This document shows, in pieces, positions 44,223-52,739 of a DNA stretch of 64,000 nucleotides. Within the stretch, counting starts at the first letter, position 1, and each line of letters opens with the position of its first letter. A model generated the notes under the pieces. That model saw only the letters and a program-made list of their open reading frames with translations, was not told the origin of the DNA and made no database searches. The translations under genes were made by a program, and so were the position numbers. This stretch comes from Faecalibacterium langellae (GTDB lineage: Bacteria > Bacillota > Clostridia > Oscillospirales > Ruminococcaceae), in assembly GCF_002549775.1 (NCBI RefSeq), contig NZ_NMTR01000009.1:1-64000 (forward strand). The letters run 5' to 3'.

Positions 44223-44888
44223 ATGAAAGTTTGTATTGCAGGCGGCGGCAAAGTGGGCATGTATCTGGCCCAGAGCCTTCTGGCCCACCGCCACAAGGTG
44301 ACCATCATCGAGCCGCAGGAGATGCTCTGCCGCTCGCTGGCGGACTCGCTGGACATCCCGGTGATCTGCGGCGACGCCGTCAGCTTTGACACCATGCGCA
44401 CCGCCGACGTGGCCAGCTGCGACGCTTTTGTGGCCGTGACCGGTGCGGACGAAGACAACCTCGTGGCCTGTCAGATCGCCAAGCGGGAATTCGGCGTGGA
44501 CCGCACCGTGGCCCGGGCCTCCAACCCCAAGAACCGCGAGCTGCTGCACACCCTCGGCGTGGACACCGTGGTGTGCGGCACCGACAACCTGAGCCACATC
44601 CTCGAGCGGGAGATCGAGACGGATACCATCCGTCAGCTGCTCTCGCTGGGCGGCGGCACCGCCAGCCTGAACGAGATCCTGCTGCCCGAGAACTTCCAGT
44701 TTGCCGGGCAGGCCGTGAAGGACATCCCCATGCCGGGCGACGCCATTCTGGTGTGCATCACCCGCGATGCGGAGTTCATCATCCCCCACGGCAACACCAC
44801 CCTGCTGCCCTGGGACCGCATCCTCTGCCTGACCCAGGACGACACCCTGCATCTGCTGATGGATGCATGGGGCCTTTCGGGCAAATGA
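44223..44888 (+). CDS. TrkA/KtrA-type potassium uptake regulator
   Basis: 221 aa. RCK-N (MKVCIAGGGKVGMYLAQSLLAHRHKVTIIEP) plus RCK-C (~140-221, LPENFQFAGQAVKDIPMPGDAILVCITRDAEFIIPHGNTTLLPWDRILCLT), the normal KtrA length. Regulatory subunit of a K+ transporter. Its stop overlaps the start of the PH-domain gene (ATGA), so the operon continues into two membrane proteins. Confidence 0.88.
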   Translation: MKVCIAGGGKVGMYLAQSLLAHRHKVTIIEPQEMLCRSLADSLDIPVICGDAVSFDTMRTADVASCDAFVAVTGADEDNLVACQIAKREFGVDRTVARASNPKNRELLHTLGVDTVVCGTDNLSHILEREIETDTIRQLLSLGGGTASLNEILLPENFQFAGQAVKDIPMPGDAILVCITRDAEFIIPHGNTTLLPWDRILCLTQDDTLHLLMDAWGLSGK

Positions 44889-45316
44889 CCGAGCGGGAAC
44901 TGCTGCGCACCGCGCTGGTCATCCCGCCCCGGGGCCGGGCCGTGCTCTGCGTTTGGGCCGGGGTGCCAGGCCTTGTCTGCGCGCCCTTCGTGTTCTGGCA
45001 GAGCATCGCCGCCGGGTGCGTGTTTTGCGCGGTGTGGACGGCGCTGGTGTTTGAAGTGTGGGTGCGCAGCTGCAGCTTTGCGGCATGGCTCACCCCCAAG
45101 GACCTCGTGATGCAGGCCGGTGTTGCCGTCCCCGCGGCGCGTCAGCTGCCCCGGCAGGCCGTCACCGGCCTGTTTGCGCTGCGCACCCCGCTGCTGTGGC
45201 TGGCGGGCTGCAGCGTGCTGGTGGTGCGCTGCCCGGGCGCACAGCTCATCCTGCCCGGCGTCCCGGCCCCGCAGGCACAGGCGCTGGCCGCCGCCCTGAC
45301 GGAGGATGCACCATGA
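44885..45316 (+). CDS. Small membrane protein, probable bacterial PH domain
   Basis: 143 aa, start overlaps the trkA stop. Two N-terminal membrane spans (~20-55), then a beta-rich part (WVRSCSFAAWLTPKDLVMQAGVAVPAARQLPRQAVTGLFALRTPLLWLAGCSVLVVRCPGAQLILPGVP) like YdbS/bPH2 proteins. Its stop overlaps the next start, and the next protein looks like a YdbT partner. Role unknown; the E. coli/Bacillus pairs act at the membrane in stress resistance. Confidence 0.72.
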   Translation: MTERELLRTALVIPPRGRAVLCVWAGVPGLVCAPFVFWQSIAAGCVFCAVWTALVFEVWVRSCSFAAWLTPKDLVMQAGVAVPAARQLPRQAVTGLFALRTPLLWLAGCSVLVVRCPGAQLILPGVPAPQAQALAAALTEDAP

Positions 45317-46668
45317 CCACCGCCGAACGGGGCTTTCACCCCTTTGCCGTGCTGCATGTTCTGCGCAAGACCATCCTGCTGTACCTCATCCCGCTGGTGC
45401 AGGTGCTGTTCGAACGCAACTGGGAAGCCCTGTGGACCGCCCTTGTGCAGGACGCAGTGCTGTTCACCGTACTGGCACTGGTGAGCGCCGCCGCGCTCCA
45501 CGCCAGCCGCTGGCAGGTGGATGCACAGGGCAATTTGACCATCCGCTGGCGGCTGGGTGTGCGGCTGGACCGCAGCCTGCGGGCCGGCCAGCTGGCAGCG
45601 CTGACCATTGAGCGGCCGCTGCTCTACCGGCTGGCCAATGCCAGCAAGGTGGTGCTGTACCCCGCCGGGCAGAAGCGCAGCCTGACCCTGATGCTGACCC
45701 GGAAGGACGCCCAGTGGCTGGCCGACCGGATGATGCCGGTGGAGGACGCGGTGGCCCACACGCCCCACGGCGGCGAAAAGCTGGCCTTTGCGGTGCTGGG
45801 TGCCAACAGCCTTTCCACGCTGGCGCTGCTGGTGCTGGCCCTGCGCCAGAGTGAACCTTATGCGCCGGACGCCCAGACTGCCGCCTTCGCCCACCTGAAC
45901 CGGCTGGCAGCATGGGCTGCGCGCTGGCTGCCCATGGGCACGGCCTGGCTGCTGGTGCTGGGCGGAGTGCTGTTCTGCGCCAGTCTGGCCCGCAGCGCCG
46001 CGCAGGCGGCCCACTACACCGTGTGGCGCACCGACACCCAGCTGGGCAGCCGGGGCGGCCTTGTGCGCCGGTACGAGCTGCGCATCCGGCTCCGGCATCT
46101 GAGCTTTGCCGATGTGCGCCGCTCCCCGGCCACCTGGGCGCTGCACTACAGCCCCGTATACGTCACGGCCAGCCGCTGCCAGCCGGAAGTGCCGCTGCTG
46201 GTCTGGCGGGAGGACGGGCCGTTTTTGCAGGAGCTTTTGCCTGGCTTTGCCCTGCCGCCGGATGAGCCGGTGAATGCTCATAACCGCAGCAAGCTGTTCT
46301 TTCTGCCGGCGGGCATCCCCTGCGGGCTGTTTTTACTGCTGACGGCAGTGTCCCGCTACACCCTGCCCGGGCTCACCGTGCCGCTGCTGGTGCTGACCGG
46401 CATTGCCGGCGTGTTCCTGCTGGGCGCATGGGCGGGCTACCGCCGCGAGGGCGTGTGGCAGAAGGACGGGCGCATCCTTCTGCGCATCCAGCACGGCTTC
46501 CATCTGCACAACATCTGTGTCTTCTGCCCGACGCCCGCCCTGACGGCCCTGCAGTCGCCCTGGGCGGTGGCGGTGCGCCGCACGAACCTGACCCTCACCT
46601 TCCCGGGCGGCATCCGTCGGAAGGTGCGCAGCGTACGGTGCGAGGACATCTCATTTATGGATCTTTAA
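45313..46668 (+). CDS. YdbT-like membrane protein with PH domains
   Basis: 451 aa. About six membrane spans in three pairs, each followed by a beta-rich PH-like stretch (ASRWQVDAQGNLTIRWRLGVRLDRSLRAGQLAALTIERPLLYRLANASKVVLYPAG; YTVWRTDTQLGSRGGLVRRYELRIRLRHLSFADVRRS; YRREGVWQKDGRILLRIQHGFHLHNICVF). Partner of the preceding small protein, as in YdbS-YdbT. Linked to two RCK proteins by four-base overlaps. Confidence 0.75.
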   Translation: MTTAERGFHPFAVLHVLRKTILLYLIPLVQVLFERNWEALWTALVQDAVLFTVLALVSAAALHASRWQVDAQGNLTIRWRLGVRLDRSLRAGQLAALTIERPLLYRLANASKVVLYPAGQKRSLTLMLTRKDAQWLADRMMPVEDAVAHTPHGGEKLAFAVLGANSLSTLALLVLALRQSEPYAPDAQTAAFAHLNRLAAWAARWLPMGTAWLLVLGGVLFCASLARSAAQAAHYTVWRTDTQLGSRGGLVRRYELRIRLRHLSFADVRRSPATWALHYSPVYVTASRCQPEVPLLVWREDGPFLQELLPGFALPPDEPVNAHNRSKLFFLPAGIPCGLFLLLTAVSRYTLPGLTVPLLVLTGIAGVFLLGAWAGYRREGVWQKDGRILLRIQHGFHLHNICVFCPTPALTALQSPWAVAVRRTNLTLTFPGGIRRKVRSVRCEDISFMDL

Positions 46669-46681
46669 GGAGTCTTTTTCT

Positions 46682-47338
46682 GTGATCAAAACCATCTTAT
46701 TCGATCTGGACGGCACCCTGCTGAACACCATCGACGACCTTGCCGATGCGGGAAACTGGGTGTGTGAACAGCACGGCTGGCCCACCTTTACGGTGGAGCA
46801 GTTCAAGCACATGGTGGGCAACGGCATCCCGAAGCTGGTGGAACGCTTTTCCCCGGAAAATGCGCGTACCCCGGAACAGCTGGCGGCGACGCTGGCCGAG
46901 TTCACGGCCCGGTACGACGCCCACAAAGAGGACAAAACCGCCCCCTACCCGGGCATCCCGGAGCTGCTGGACCAGCTGCAAGCGGCGGGCATCCAGTGCG
47001 CCGTGTTCTCCAACAAGGCGGACCCGCTGTGCGGGAAGATCATCGCGCATTACTTTGGCACCGGACGCTTCGCCGCCGTGCGCGGCAGCCGCCCGGGTGT
47101 ACCCACCAAGCCGGACCCGGCCGGGCTGTATGCGCTGATGGACGAGATCGGTGCTGACCGCTCTGCCACCCTTTTTGTGGGCGACAGCGACGTGGACATC
47201 CTCACCGGGCACAACGCCCGCCTGCCCGCCATGGGGGCCCTGTGGGGCTTCCGGGGCCGCGCAGAGCTGACCGCCGCCGGGGCCGACGCCCTGGCCGCTG
47301 TGCCGGAGGATATTTTTATGTATATCAAAAACAACTGA
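46682..47338 (+). CDS. HAD-superfamily phosphatase (phosphoglycolate phosphatase-like)
   Basis: 218 aa with a GTG start after AAGGAG. HAD motifs: FDLDGTLLNT (I), VFSNKAD (II), KPDP and FVGDSDVDI (III/IV), with a helical cap typical of Gph/PpaX. Hydrolyses a small phosphate ester. Last gene of the trkA-PH operon, 13 bp after it, followed by a terminator. Confidence 0.9.
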   Translation: MIKTILFDLDGTLLNTIDDLADAGNWVCEQHGWPTFTVEQFKHMVGNGIPKLVERFSPENARTPEQLAATLAEFTARYDAHKEDKTAPYPGIPELLDQLQAAGIQCAVFSNKADPLCGKIIAHYFGTGRFAAVRGSRPGVPTKPDPAGLYALMDEIGADRSATLFVGDSDVDILTGHNARLPAMGALWGFRGRAELTAAGADALAAVPEDIFMYIKNN

Positions 47339-47344
47339 AGACAC

Positions 47345-47380
47345 AAAAAGGGAGCTGTCCCGAAGGACAGCTCCCTTTTG
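47345..47380. terminator. Bidirectional terminator
   Basis: AAAAGGGAGCTGTCC-CGAA-GGACAGCTCCCTTTT. Confidence 0.88.
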
Positions 47381-47402
47381 TGTTCTTTGGTGTTCTCCCG
47401 GC

Positions 47403-48310
47403 TTAGCCCAGAGTGACTTCCTGGATCTTGGAGGATGCGAACTCGAAAGGCCAGACGGTCTTCCACTCCTGATCCTGCACCTGTGCGATAGCAACAGAAG
47501 CGTAGGTGTTGTCGCGGTAGTGCTTCACGCCGCCGATCTCGTACTCGGGGGTGAACTCGATCTTGGAGTACGGCAGGACGATCTTGCGGCCGCCCTCGAA
47601 TGCGCCGTCGATGGACAGGCCTGCCAGAGCATCGCGGATCGCTGCGCCGTCGGTGGAGCCAGCCTTCTCGATGGCAGCCTTGAACAGCCACACAACGGTG
47701 TAGGACTCAGCAGAGTGGCCGTTCATGTTGACGTTGTAGACCTTCTTGAAGTCCTCGTTGATCTCGACACCGTTGGTCAGGTCGGGGTTGAACTCGACAA
47801 CAGAAGCCACGCCGTTTGCGGATGCGCCCAGGTTCGGGATGAAGGAAGGATCGGTGAAGCCGTTTGCCTTTGCAACGATCATCTTGGGCTTGTAGTTCTG
47901 CTCCTTCAGGGTCTGGACGAACAGGGTTGCGTCGCCGATGTAGGAGTCGCACAGGATGGCGTCGGGGTCAGCCTGCTTCAGAGCCAGCACCTGAGAGGAC
48001 AGGTCGGTGGCGTTGGAGCTGTAGTCCACTTCAGCCACAACGTCCAGACCGTAGTCGGGTGCAAACAGGTTGACGCAGCGGATCAGCTCCTGACCGATAG
48101 CTGCCTTATCGGTGAAGATGGCGACCTTCTTGATCTCGTTGCCGGTCTGCTCCTTGGAGTCCTGCAGATACTTCAGCATATCTTCGACGTACACGGAGTT
48201 CAGCAGGCACAGACGGAAGAAATAGTCGTAGTCCTTGTGGTCCTCGTCGGTCAGACGGTCCAGGGTGGAGATAGCGGTGGTAGGTTTTGACTGCTTTTCT
48301 GGTATCCACC
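47403..48310 (-). pseudogene. Branched-chain amino acid ABC substrate-binding protein, N-terminal part missing
   Basis: The open frame encodes the C-terminal ~two thirds of a LivJ-type periplasmic-binding protein (FFRLCLLNSVYVEDMLKYLQ, KKVAIFTDKAAIGQELIRCV, ALKQADPDAILCDSYIGDATLFVQTLKEQ, ADGVASVVEFNPDL-like region). The frame stays open upstream into livH, but there is no ATG, ribosome site or signal peptide; the only start is a GTG at 48194 within conserved sequence. The protein could not be exported. It is a deletion remnant next to an internally deleted livH. Confidence 0.8.
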
Positions 48311-48700
48311 TTATCGCCTCCTCAGAATCATGACCTGACGCACGACCAGAATGATGATGAAGGTGACGAACACGATCATATCACTGTAGGACGGGCTGAT
48401 GAACAGCGCGCTCATCTGCTCCAGCAGGCCAAGGAAAATGCCGGCGAAGAATGCGCCGGGGATCGAACCCAGACCGAACATGAGCACTGCGACGATGGGA
48501 AGCGCTACGTAGGGGTCCACACCAAAGTAGGTATACAGAACATAGGTGATGTACATGCCCACCATCAGCATTTCGCCGTGGCAGAAGTTGACAATGTTCA
48601 TAACGCCAAAGATGATGTTCTGTCCCATACCCATCAGGGAGTAGAAACCGCCCAGCAGGATACCGTTGACCAGTGCTTGCAAAAATACTTCCATTGACAT
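48311..48700 (-). pseudogene. livH: Branched-chain amino acid permease LivH, internally deleted
   Basis: 129 aa versus about 290 normally. The N-terminus (FLQALVNGILLGGFYSLMGMGQNIIFGVMNIVNFCHGEMLMVGMYITYV) is followed directly by what is normally the C-terminus (GLGSIPGAFFAGIFLGLLEQMSALFISPSYSDMIVFVTFIIILVVR), so the central ~160 residues are missing, joined near AVLMFGLGSIPGA. The frame is intact, so the loss is recent or the assembly collapsed here. livM, livG and livF are absent. Confidence 0.8.
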
Positions 48701-48789
48701 CCTCCCGTTCTAAGCAGCAGCTGTATCGGGAGAAAGCCTGTTGCCGCTTCTTCCGCAGAAAAGACCGGCGTTACCGTCCCCAAGGAATT

Positions 48790-48826
48790 AAAAAAAAAAA
48801 ACCTGTCTGGAAGGTTCCAGACAGGT
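48790..48826 (-). terminator. Terminator upstream of livH remnant
   Basis: ACCTGTCTGGA-AGGT-TCCAGACAGGT followed on the minus strand by ten T. Confidence 0.85.
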
Positions 48827-48845
48827 GAAAAAATAAATATAAGAA

Positions 48846-48920
48846 GATTCCCGTACGGGTCAAATTAAAAAACGCCTTTGTGCAAAAGCACAAAGGCATT
48901 TTTATGACCCGTACGGGAAT
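48846..48920. repeat. 16-bp inverted repeat spanning the tRNA-Glu 3' end
   Basis: ATTCCCGTACGGGTCA (48846-48861) is the exact reverse complement of 48905-48920, the T-arm and acceptor 3' strand of tRNA-Glu. Between them is a terminator hairpin. Confidence 0.85.
48866..48900 (-). terminator. Terminator after tRNA-Glu
   Basis: GCCTTTGTGC / GCACAAAGGC stem with a TTTTT tail on the minus strand. Confidence 0.82.
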
Positions 48921-48976
48921 CGAACCCATGTTACAGCCGTGAAAGGGCCGTGTCTTAACCGCTTGACCAACGGGCC
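48905..48976 (-). tRNA. tRNA-Glu (anticodon TTC)
   Basis: Minus strand GGCCCGTTGGTCAAGCGG... with anticodon loop CCTTTCA and an acceptor GGCCCGT / ACGGGTC; discriminator A. CCA is not encoded, so it must be added. Confidence 0.93.
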
Positions 48977-48983
48977 TTAGAAA

Positions 48984-49063
48984 TACAGAGCTTCGCTAAA
49001 ACCTCCGACTTTCATCGTCCACTACTGCGGACGACCGTCCCCCATAACCTTAGCGAAACTCTG
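48984..49063. repeat. Long hairpin between the two tRNA genes
   Basis: ACAGAGCTTCGCTAA and TTAGCGAAACTCTGT form a 15-bp stem with one mismatch; a GTCC..GGAC stem lies inside. It fills the whole spacer between tRNA-Met and tRNA-Glu, so it is probably a processing structure. Confidence 0.7.
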
Positions 49064-49069
49064 TAAAAG

Positions 49070-49146
49070 TGGTAGCGGTAACTGGATTTGAACCGGTGAC
49101 ACTTCGGGTATGAACCGAATGCTCTAGCCAACTGAGCTATACCGCC
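49070..49146 (-). tRNA. tRNA-Met (anticodon CAT)
   Basis: Minus strand GGCGGTATAGCTCAGTTGG..., anticodon loop TTCATAC, encoded CCA (49070-49072). Elongator type judged by the GGCGG acceptor; tRNA-Ile2 with modified C34 is the alternative. Confidence 0.9.
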
Positions 49147-49269
49147 ACATATTATTGCCGCACTTGAACGGTGCTTTATTATTATACCCACAGATACCCC
49201 TTTTGTCAACACATATTTTTAAAAAATTCGCATTTTTTCAGCTCGGCCAAAATACAAACGCATCTACGA

Positions 49270-49308
49270 AAAAATCCCGCTCTCTGCGCACACAGAAAGC
49301 GGGATTTT
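49270..49308 (-). terminator. Terminator of serS
   Basis: AAATCCCGCTCTCTG / CAGAAAGCGGGATTT stem (one mismatch) with T tail on the minus strand. Confidence 0.83.
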
Positions 49309-49348
49309 CAACCAGTTATTCAGCCTTTGTGGAAAAGTCGGGCGTCTC

Positions 49349-50680
49349 TCAGCCCTTCTTGTGGGTGGGCACCATGACCTTCAGGCCGCCCATATACGGC
49401 TGCAGCACTTCGGGGATGGTGACGGTGCCGTCGGCCTGCAGATGGTTCTCCAGGAAGGCGATCAGCATACGCGGAGGTGCCACGCAGGTGTTGTTCAGAG
49501 TGTGAGCCAGATAGGTCTTGCCGTCCTTGCCCTTCACGCGGATGTGCAGGCGGCGTGCCTGTGCATCGCCCAGATTGGAGCAGGAGCAGACCTCGAAGTA
49601 CTTCTGCTGGCGGGGGCTCCAGGCCTCAATATCGCAGCTCTTGACCTTCAGGTCGGCCAGGTCGCCGGAGCAGCAGTTCAGCTGGCGCACGGGGATCTCC
49701 ATGCTGCGGAACAGCTCGACGGAGTTCTTCCACAGCTTCTCGTACCAGTCGGCGCTCTCCTCGGGGCGGCAGACCACGATCATCTCCTGCTTCTCGAACT
49801 GGTGGATGCGGTAGATGCCGCGCTCCTCGATGCCGTGGGCACCCTTCTCCTTGCGGAAGCAGGGGCTGTAGGAGGTCAGGGTCAGAGGCAGGGTGGCCTC
49901 GTCCAGAGTCTGGTCGATAAAGCGGCCGATCATGGTGTGCTCACTGGTGCCGATCAGGTACAGGTCTTCCCCCTCGATCTTATACATCATGGCGTCCATC
50001 TCGGGGAAGGACATAACGCCCTTCACCACATCGCCGTGCATCATGAAGGGCGGGATCACGTAGGTGAAGCCCTTGTTGATCATAAAGTCGCGGGCGTAGG
50101 CCAGCACTGCTTCGTGCAGGCGGGCGATGTTGCCCAGCAAGTAGTAGAAGCCGTTGCCGGCCACGCGGCCTGCAGCGTCCATGTCGATGCCGTCAAAGCT
50201 CTCCATGATCTCGGTGTGGTACGGGATGGGGAAATCGGGCACGACCGGCTCGCCGAAGCGCTGTGCTTCCACGTTATAGGTATCGTCCGGACCGATGGGC
50301 ACGCTGGGGTCGATCATCTGGGGGATGGTGTACATGATCTCCTGAATGCGGGCAGCCAGAGCTTCTTCTTCCTTCTCCAGCTCGGCCATCTTGTCGGCGT
50401 CGGCCTTGACGGCGGCGTTGTTGGCGTCGATCTGGGCCTGCAGCTCTGCCTTCTTGGCCTCGTCGTCGCACTTCTTCAGCTGGCCGAACAGCGGGCCGTT
50501 GGCCTTGCTCAGCTTGTTGCGTGCAGCCTTGAGGGACTCCACTTCTTTCAGGCATGCGCGGTACTTGGCATCCTTCTCGATGACCTCGTCCACCAGCGGG
50601 AGCTTCGCATCCTGAAATTTCTTCTTGATGTTTTCCTTGACAGCGTCCGGGTTTTCACGGACAAATTTGATATCAAGCAT
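49349..50680 (-). CDS. serS: Seryl-tRNA synthetase
   Basis: 443 aa from MLDIKFVRENP after AAGGAG; a longer upstream reading has no support. N-terminal coiled-coil arm (~25-110) that grips the tRNA-Ser variable arm, class II catalytic core with TSEHTMIG, PCFRKEKGAHG (motif 2) and NNTCVAPPRMLIAFLENHLQADG (motif 3). Slightly longer than usual at the C-terminus. No T-box leader is visible. Final gene of the origin-side minus-strand series. Confidence 0.96.
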   Translation of the reverse strand: MLDIKFVRENPDAVKENIKKKFQDAKLPLVDEVIEKDAKYRACLKEVESLKAARNKLSKANGPLFGQLKKCDDEAKKAELQAQIDANNAAVKADADKMAELEKEEEALAARIQEIMYTIPQMIDPSVPIGPDDTYNVEAQRFGEPVVPDFPIPYHTEIMESFDGIDMDAAGRVAGNGFYYLLGNIARLHEAVLAYARDFMINKGFTYVIPPFMMHGDVVKGVMSFPEMDAMMYKIEGEDLYLIGTSEHTMIGRFIDQTLDEATLPLTLTSYSPCFRKEKGAHGIEERGIYRIHQFEKQEMIVVCRPEESADWYEKLWKNSVELFRSMEIPVRQLNCCSGDLADLKVKSCDIEAWSPRQQKYFEVCSCSNLGDAQARRLHIRVKGKDGKTYLAHTLNNTCVAPPRMLIAFLENHLQADGTVTIPEVLQPYMGGLKVMVPTHKKG

Positions 50681-50769
50681 GATTGACTCTCCTTGCTCTA
50701 TTTCGGTTCGCACAGAGAAGCGGTCTCCCCTGTGCCGTTCAAAGGCGGTCGCCCGCCTTGGATCGCGTG

Positions 50770-50832
50770 ATTTTGGCTTCCCCTACGGGGGAAGTTGTCA
50801 CCGAAGGTGACTGATGAGGGGAAGTCCCCTCA
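50770..50832 (-). repeat. Double-hairpin repeat before serS
   Basis: CTTCCCCTACGGGGGAAG and GTCACC-GAA-GGTGAC, then GAGGGGAAGTCCCCTC, between parB and serS. Confidence 0.65.
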
Positions 50833-50841
50833 AGAAGCATT

Positions 50842-51711
50842 TTACTGTTCCAGCTGATACTGCCCCAGCAGGTTGGCGAAGGCCCGCAGCTGTTCATCCG
50901 AGTAGAAGTGGACGGTCAGCTTGCCTTTGCCGCCGTGGTAGGCCACGTTCACTTCGCTGCCCAGCGCCTGCTTGAGGCTTTCTTCCACCTCCACCGGCAG
51001 GGTGCCGCGGGGCTCGGGCTCTTTGGGCTCCTTTGCGGGCTTTGCCAGCTTCTTGCACAGGGCTTCGGCCTGCCGGACGTTCAGCTGGTTGTCCGCAATG
51101 ATCTGCGCGGCCTGCTCCTGCAGCTCCGGCGTGGGCAGACCCAGGATCACCTTGGCATGGCCGATGTTGATAAAACCACTTTTTAGCAGTTCCAGCACGT
51201 TTTCCGGCAGATTGAGCAGGCGCAGGCTGTTGGCCAGTGCGCTGCGGCTCTTGCCCAGCTTTTGTGCTGCCTGCTCCTGGGTCAGGCCGCAGCGGGTCAT
51301 CAGCTCCCGGATGCCGGCGGCTTCTTCCACCGGGTCCAGATCTTCGCGCTGCAGGTTCTCCACCAATGCCAGCTCCATGGCCTGCTCGTCGGTGACATCC
51401 TTCACCACCACGGGCACTTCGTTCAGGCCCGCCATGCGGCAGGCACGCCACCGGCGCTCGCCGGCCACGATGCTGTAGCCGCCCCGGGGCTGGGGCCGCA
51501 CCGCGATGGGCTGCAGCAGGCCGTGCTCGGCGATGCTGGCCGCCAGCTCGCCCAGCGCCTGCTGGTCGAAGGTCTTGCGCGGCTGGTCCGGGTCCGGTTC
51601 GATCTCGCGCAGGGGCAGGGTCTCCACCTTTGCGTCGGACTCGAAGATGGGCGAAGCATCTTCAAACAGACTTTCCAGCCCCCGCCCGAGTCCTCCTTTT
51701 CCTCTTGCCAT
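50842..51711 (-). CDS. parB: Chromosome partitioning protein ParB (Spo0J)
   Basis: 289 aa. CTPase/ParB domain with VAGERRWRACRMAG and ALVENLQREDLDPVEEA, then an HTH (GLTQEQAAQKLGKSRSALANSLRLLNLP) that reads parS, and a C-terminal dimer domain. With ParA it segregates origins and loads SMC. Three parS-like sites are nearby. Nineteen bases downstream of parA. Confidence 0.95.
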   Translation of the reverse strand: MARGKGGLGRGLESLFEDASPIFESDAKVETLPLREIEPDPDQPRKTFDQQALGELAASIAEHGLLQPIAVRPQPRGGYSIVAGERRWRACRMAGLNEVPVVVKDVTDEQAMELALVENLQREDLDPVEEAAGIRELMTRCGLTQEQAAQKLGKSRSALANSLRLLNLPENVLELLKSGFINIGHAKVILGLPTPELQEQAAQIIADNQLNVRQAEALCKKLAKPAKEPKEPEPRGTLPVEVEESLKQALGSEVNVAYHGGKGKLTVHFYSDEQLRAFANLLGQYQLEQ

Positions 51712-51729
51712 TTCTGTTCCCCCTGTGCT

Positions 51730-52563
51730 TTAGTCTTCCAGAGCATTTTTCGCCAGCTCTGCGGCGGGCGCACTGCGGCCACGGGTCTTTTTCGGCTCGT
51801 GGGGACGATTGCGCTTGACGAACTCGATCGCCAGATCCATGTACGCTTCGCTGCCCTTGCCCTTCGGCTCATAGAAGTTGATGGGCTGGCCGTAGCTGGG
51901 CGCTTCCGAGATGCGGATGGAGCGCGGGATGGTGGTCTGGTACACCTTGTTCCCGAAGTATTTCTGCACCTGTTCCACCACCTGAATGGTCAGGTTGTAG
52001 CGCAGCGAGAACATGGTGAACACCACGCCCTCGATGTCGAGATAGGGGTTATACTTCTTGCGGATGGTCTTCAGAGTGCTGATGAGCTCCGAAAGACCTT
52101 CCAGCGCGTAATACTCGCACTGCACCGGGATGAGCACACTGTCGCAGGCGGTCAGGCCGTTCAGGGTGAGCAGGTCCAGGCTGGGCGGGCAGTCGATGAA
52201 GATGAAGTCATAATCCTTCTGCACCTCGGCCAGTGCCTTGCGCAGACGGCCTTCGCGGCTGGGCAGGTCGATCATTTCCAGGCTGGCACCGGCCAGACGG
52301 GTGTTGGAGCCGATGACATCGGTGCGGTACTCGGTGTGCCGGATGGCCTGCGCCGCCGACGCCCGGCCGATGAGCACCTCGTAGGTGCCGTACTCCACAC
52401 TGCGCTTCGGGATGCCGTAACCGGTGGTGGTGTTGCCCTGCGGGTCCAGATCGACGATCAGCACTTTTTTGCCCAGTGCCGCCACGCAGGACGAAAGGTT
52501 GACGGCGGTGGTGGTCTTACCAACGCCGCCTTTCTGGTTTGCAACTGCTATGATTTTTGCCAC
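51730..52563 (-). CDS. parA: Chromosome partitioning ATPase ParA (Soj)
   Basis: 277 aa from a GTG at 52563 after AAGGAAG, giving VAKIIAVANQKGGVGKTTTAVNL with the deviant Walker A. The longer frame upstream would run through a parS site. Walker A' VLIVDLDPQGN and ATP-binding FIDCPPSLDLLTLN follow. Dimeric DNA-bound ATPase that moves ParB-parS complexes and, in Bacillus, regulates DnaA. A parS site lies 30 bp before the start; an extended -10 (TGTGCTATACT) lies at 52659-52669. Confidence 0.95.
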   Translation of the reverse strand: MAKIIAVANQKGGVGKTTTAVNLSSCVAALGKKVLIVDLDPQGNTTTGYGIPKRSVEYGTYEVLIGRASAAQAIRHTEYRTDVIGSNTRLAGASLEMIDLPSREGRLRKALAEVQKDYDFIFIDCPPSLDLLTLNGLTACDSVLIPVQCEYYALEGLSELISTLKTIRKKYNPYLDIEGVVFTMFSLRYNLTIQVVEQVQKYFGNKVYQTTIPRSIRISEAPSYGQPINFYEPKGKGSEAYMDLAIEFVKRNRPHEPKKTRGRSAPAAELAKNALED

Positions 52564-52592
52564 GCACGTTTCTTCCTTCCGGGAAAAAGAGT

Positions 52593-52608
52593 TGTTCCAC
52601 ATGGAACA
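52593..52608. promoter_or_regulatory. parS site 1
   Basis: TGTTCCACATGGAACA, one base off the classical TGTTnCACGTGnAACA centre, in the parA leader. Confidence 0.85.
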
Positions 52609-52658
52609 TTCGCAGTCATGCCCGCCGTTTTCCCTGCCGGACGGGCACCTCATTTGTT

Positions 52659-52669
52659 AGTATAGCACA
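52659..52669 (-). promoter_or_regulatory. Extended -10 promoter of parA
   Basis: Minus strand TGTGC-TATACT, with no good -35. About 50 bp upstream of parS site 1. Confidence 0.5.
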
Positions 52670-52739
52670 TCCAGAATCTTTTTTGAACCGCTTTCAAGCG
52701 TTTTTGTGCGGGTTTTTCGGGGTTTTGTGATTTTAAAAC

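Noticed and set aside
48846-48920. Phage or island attachment site at tRNA-Glu
   Set aside because: The duplicated segment is inverted, not direct, and no integrase or foreign-looking genes adjoin.
50681-50840. T-box leader before serS
   Set aside because: No specifier loop or antiterminator T-box sequence; the gap is a double-hairpin repeat.
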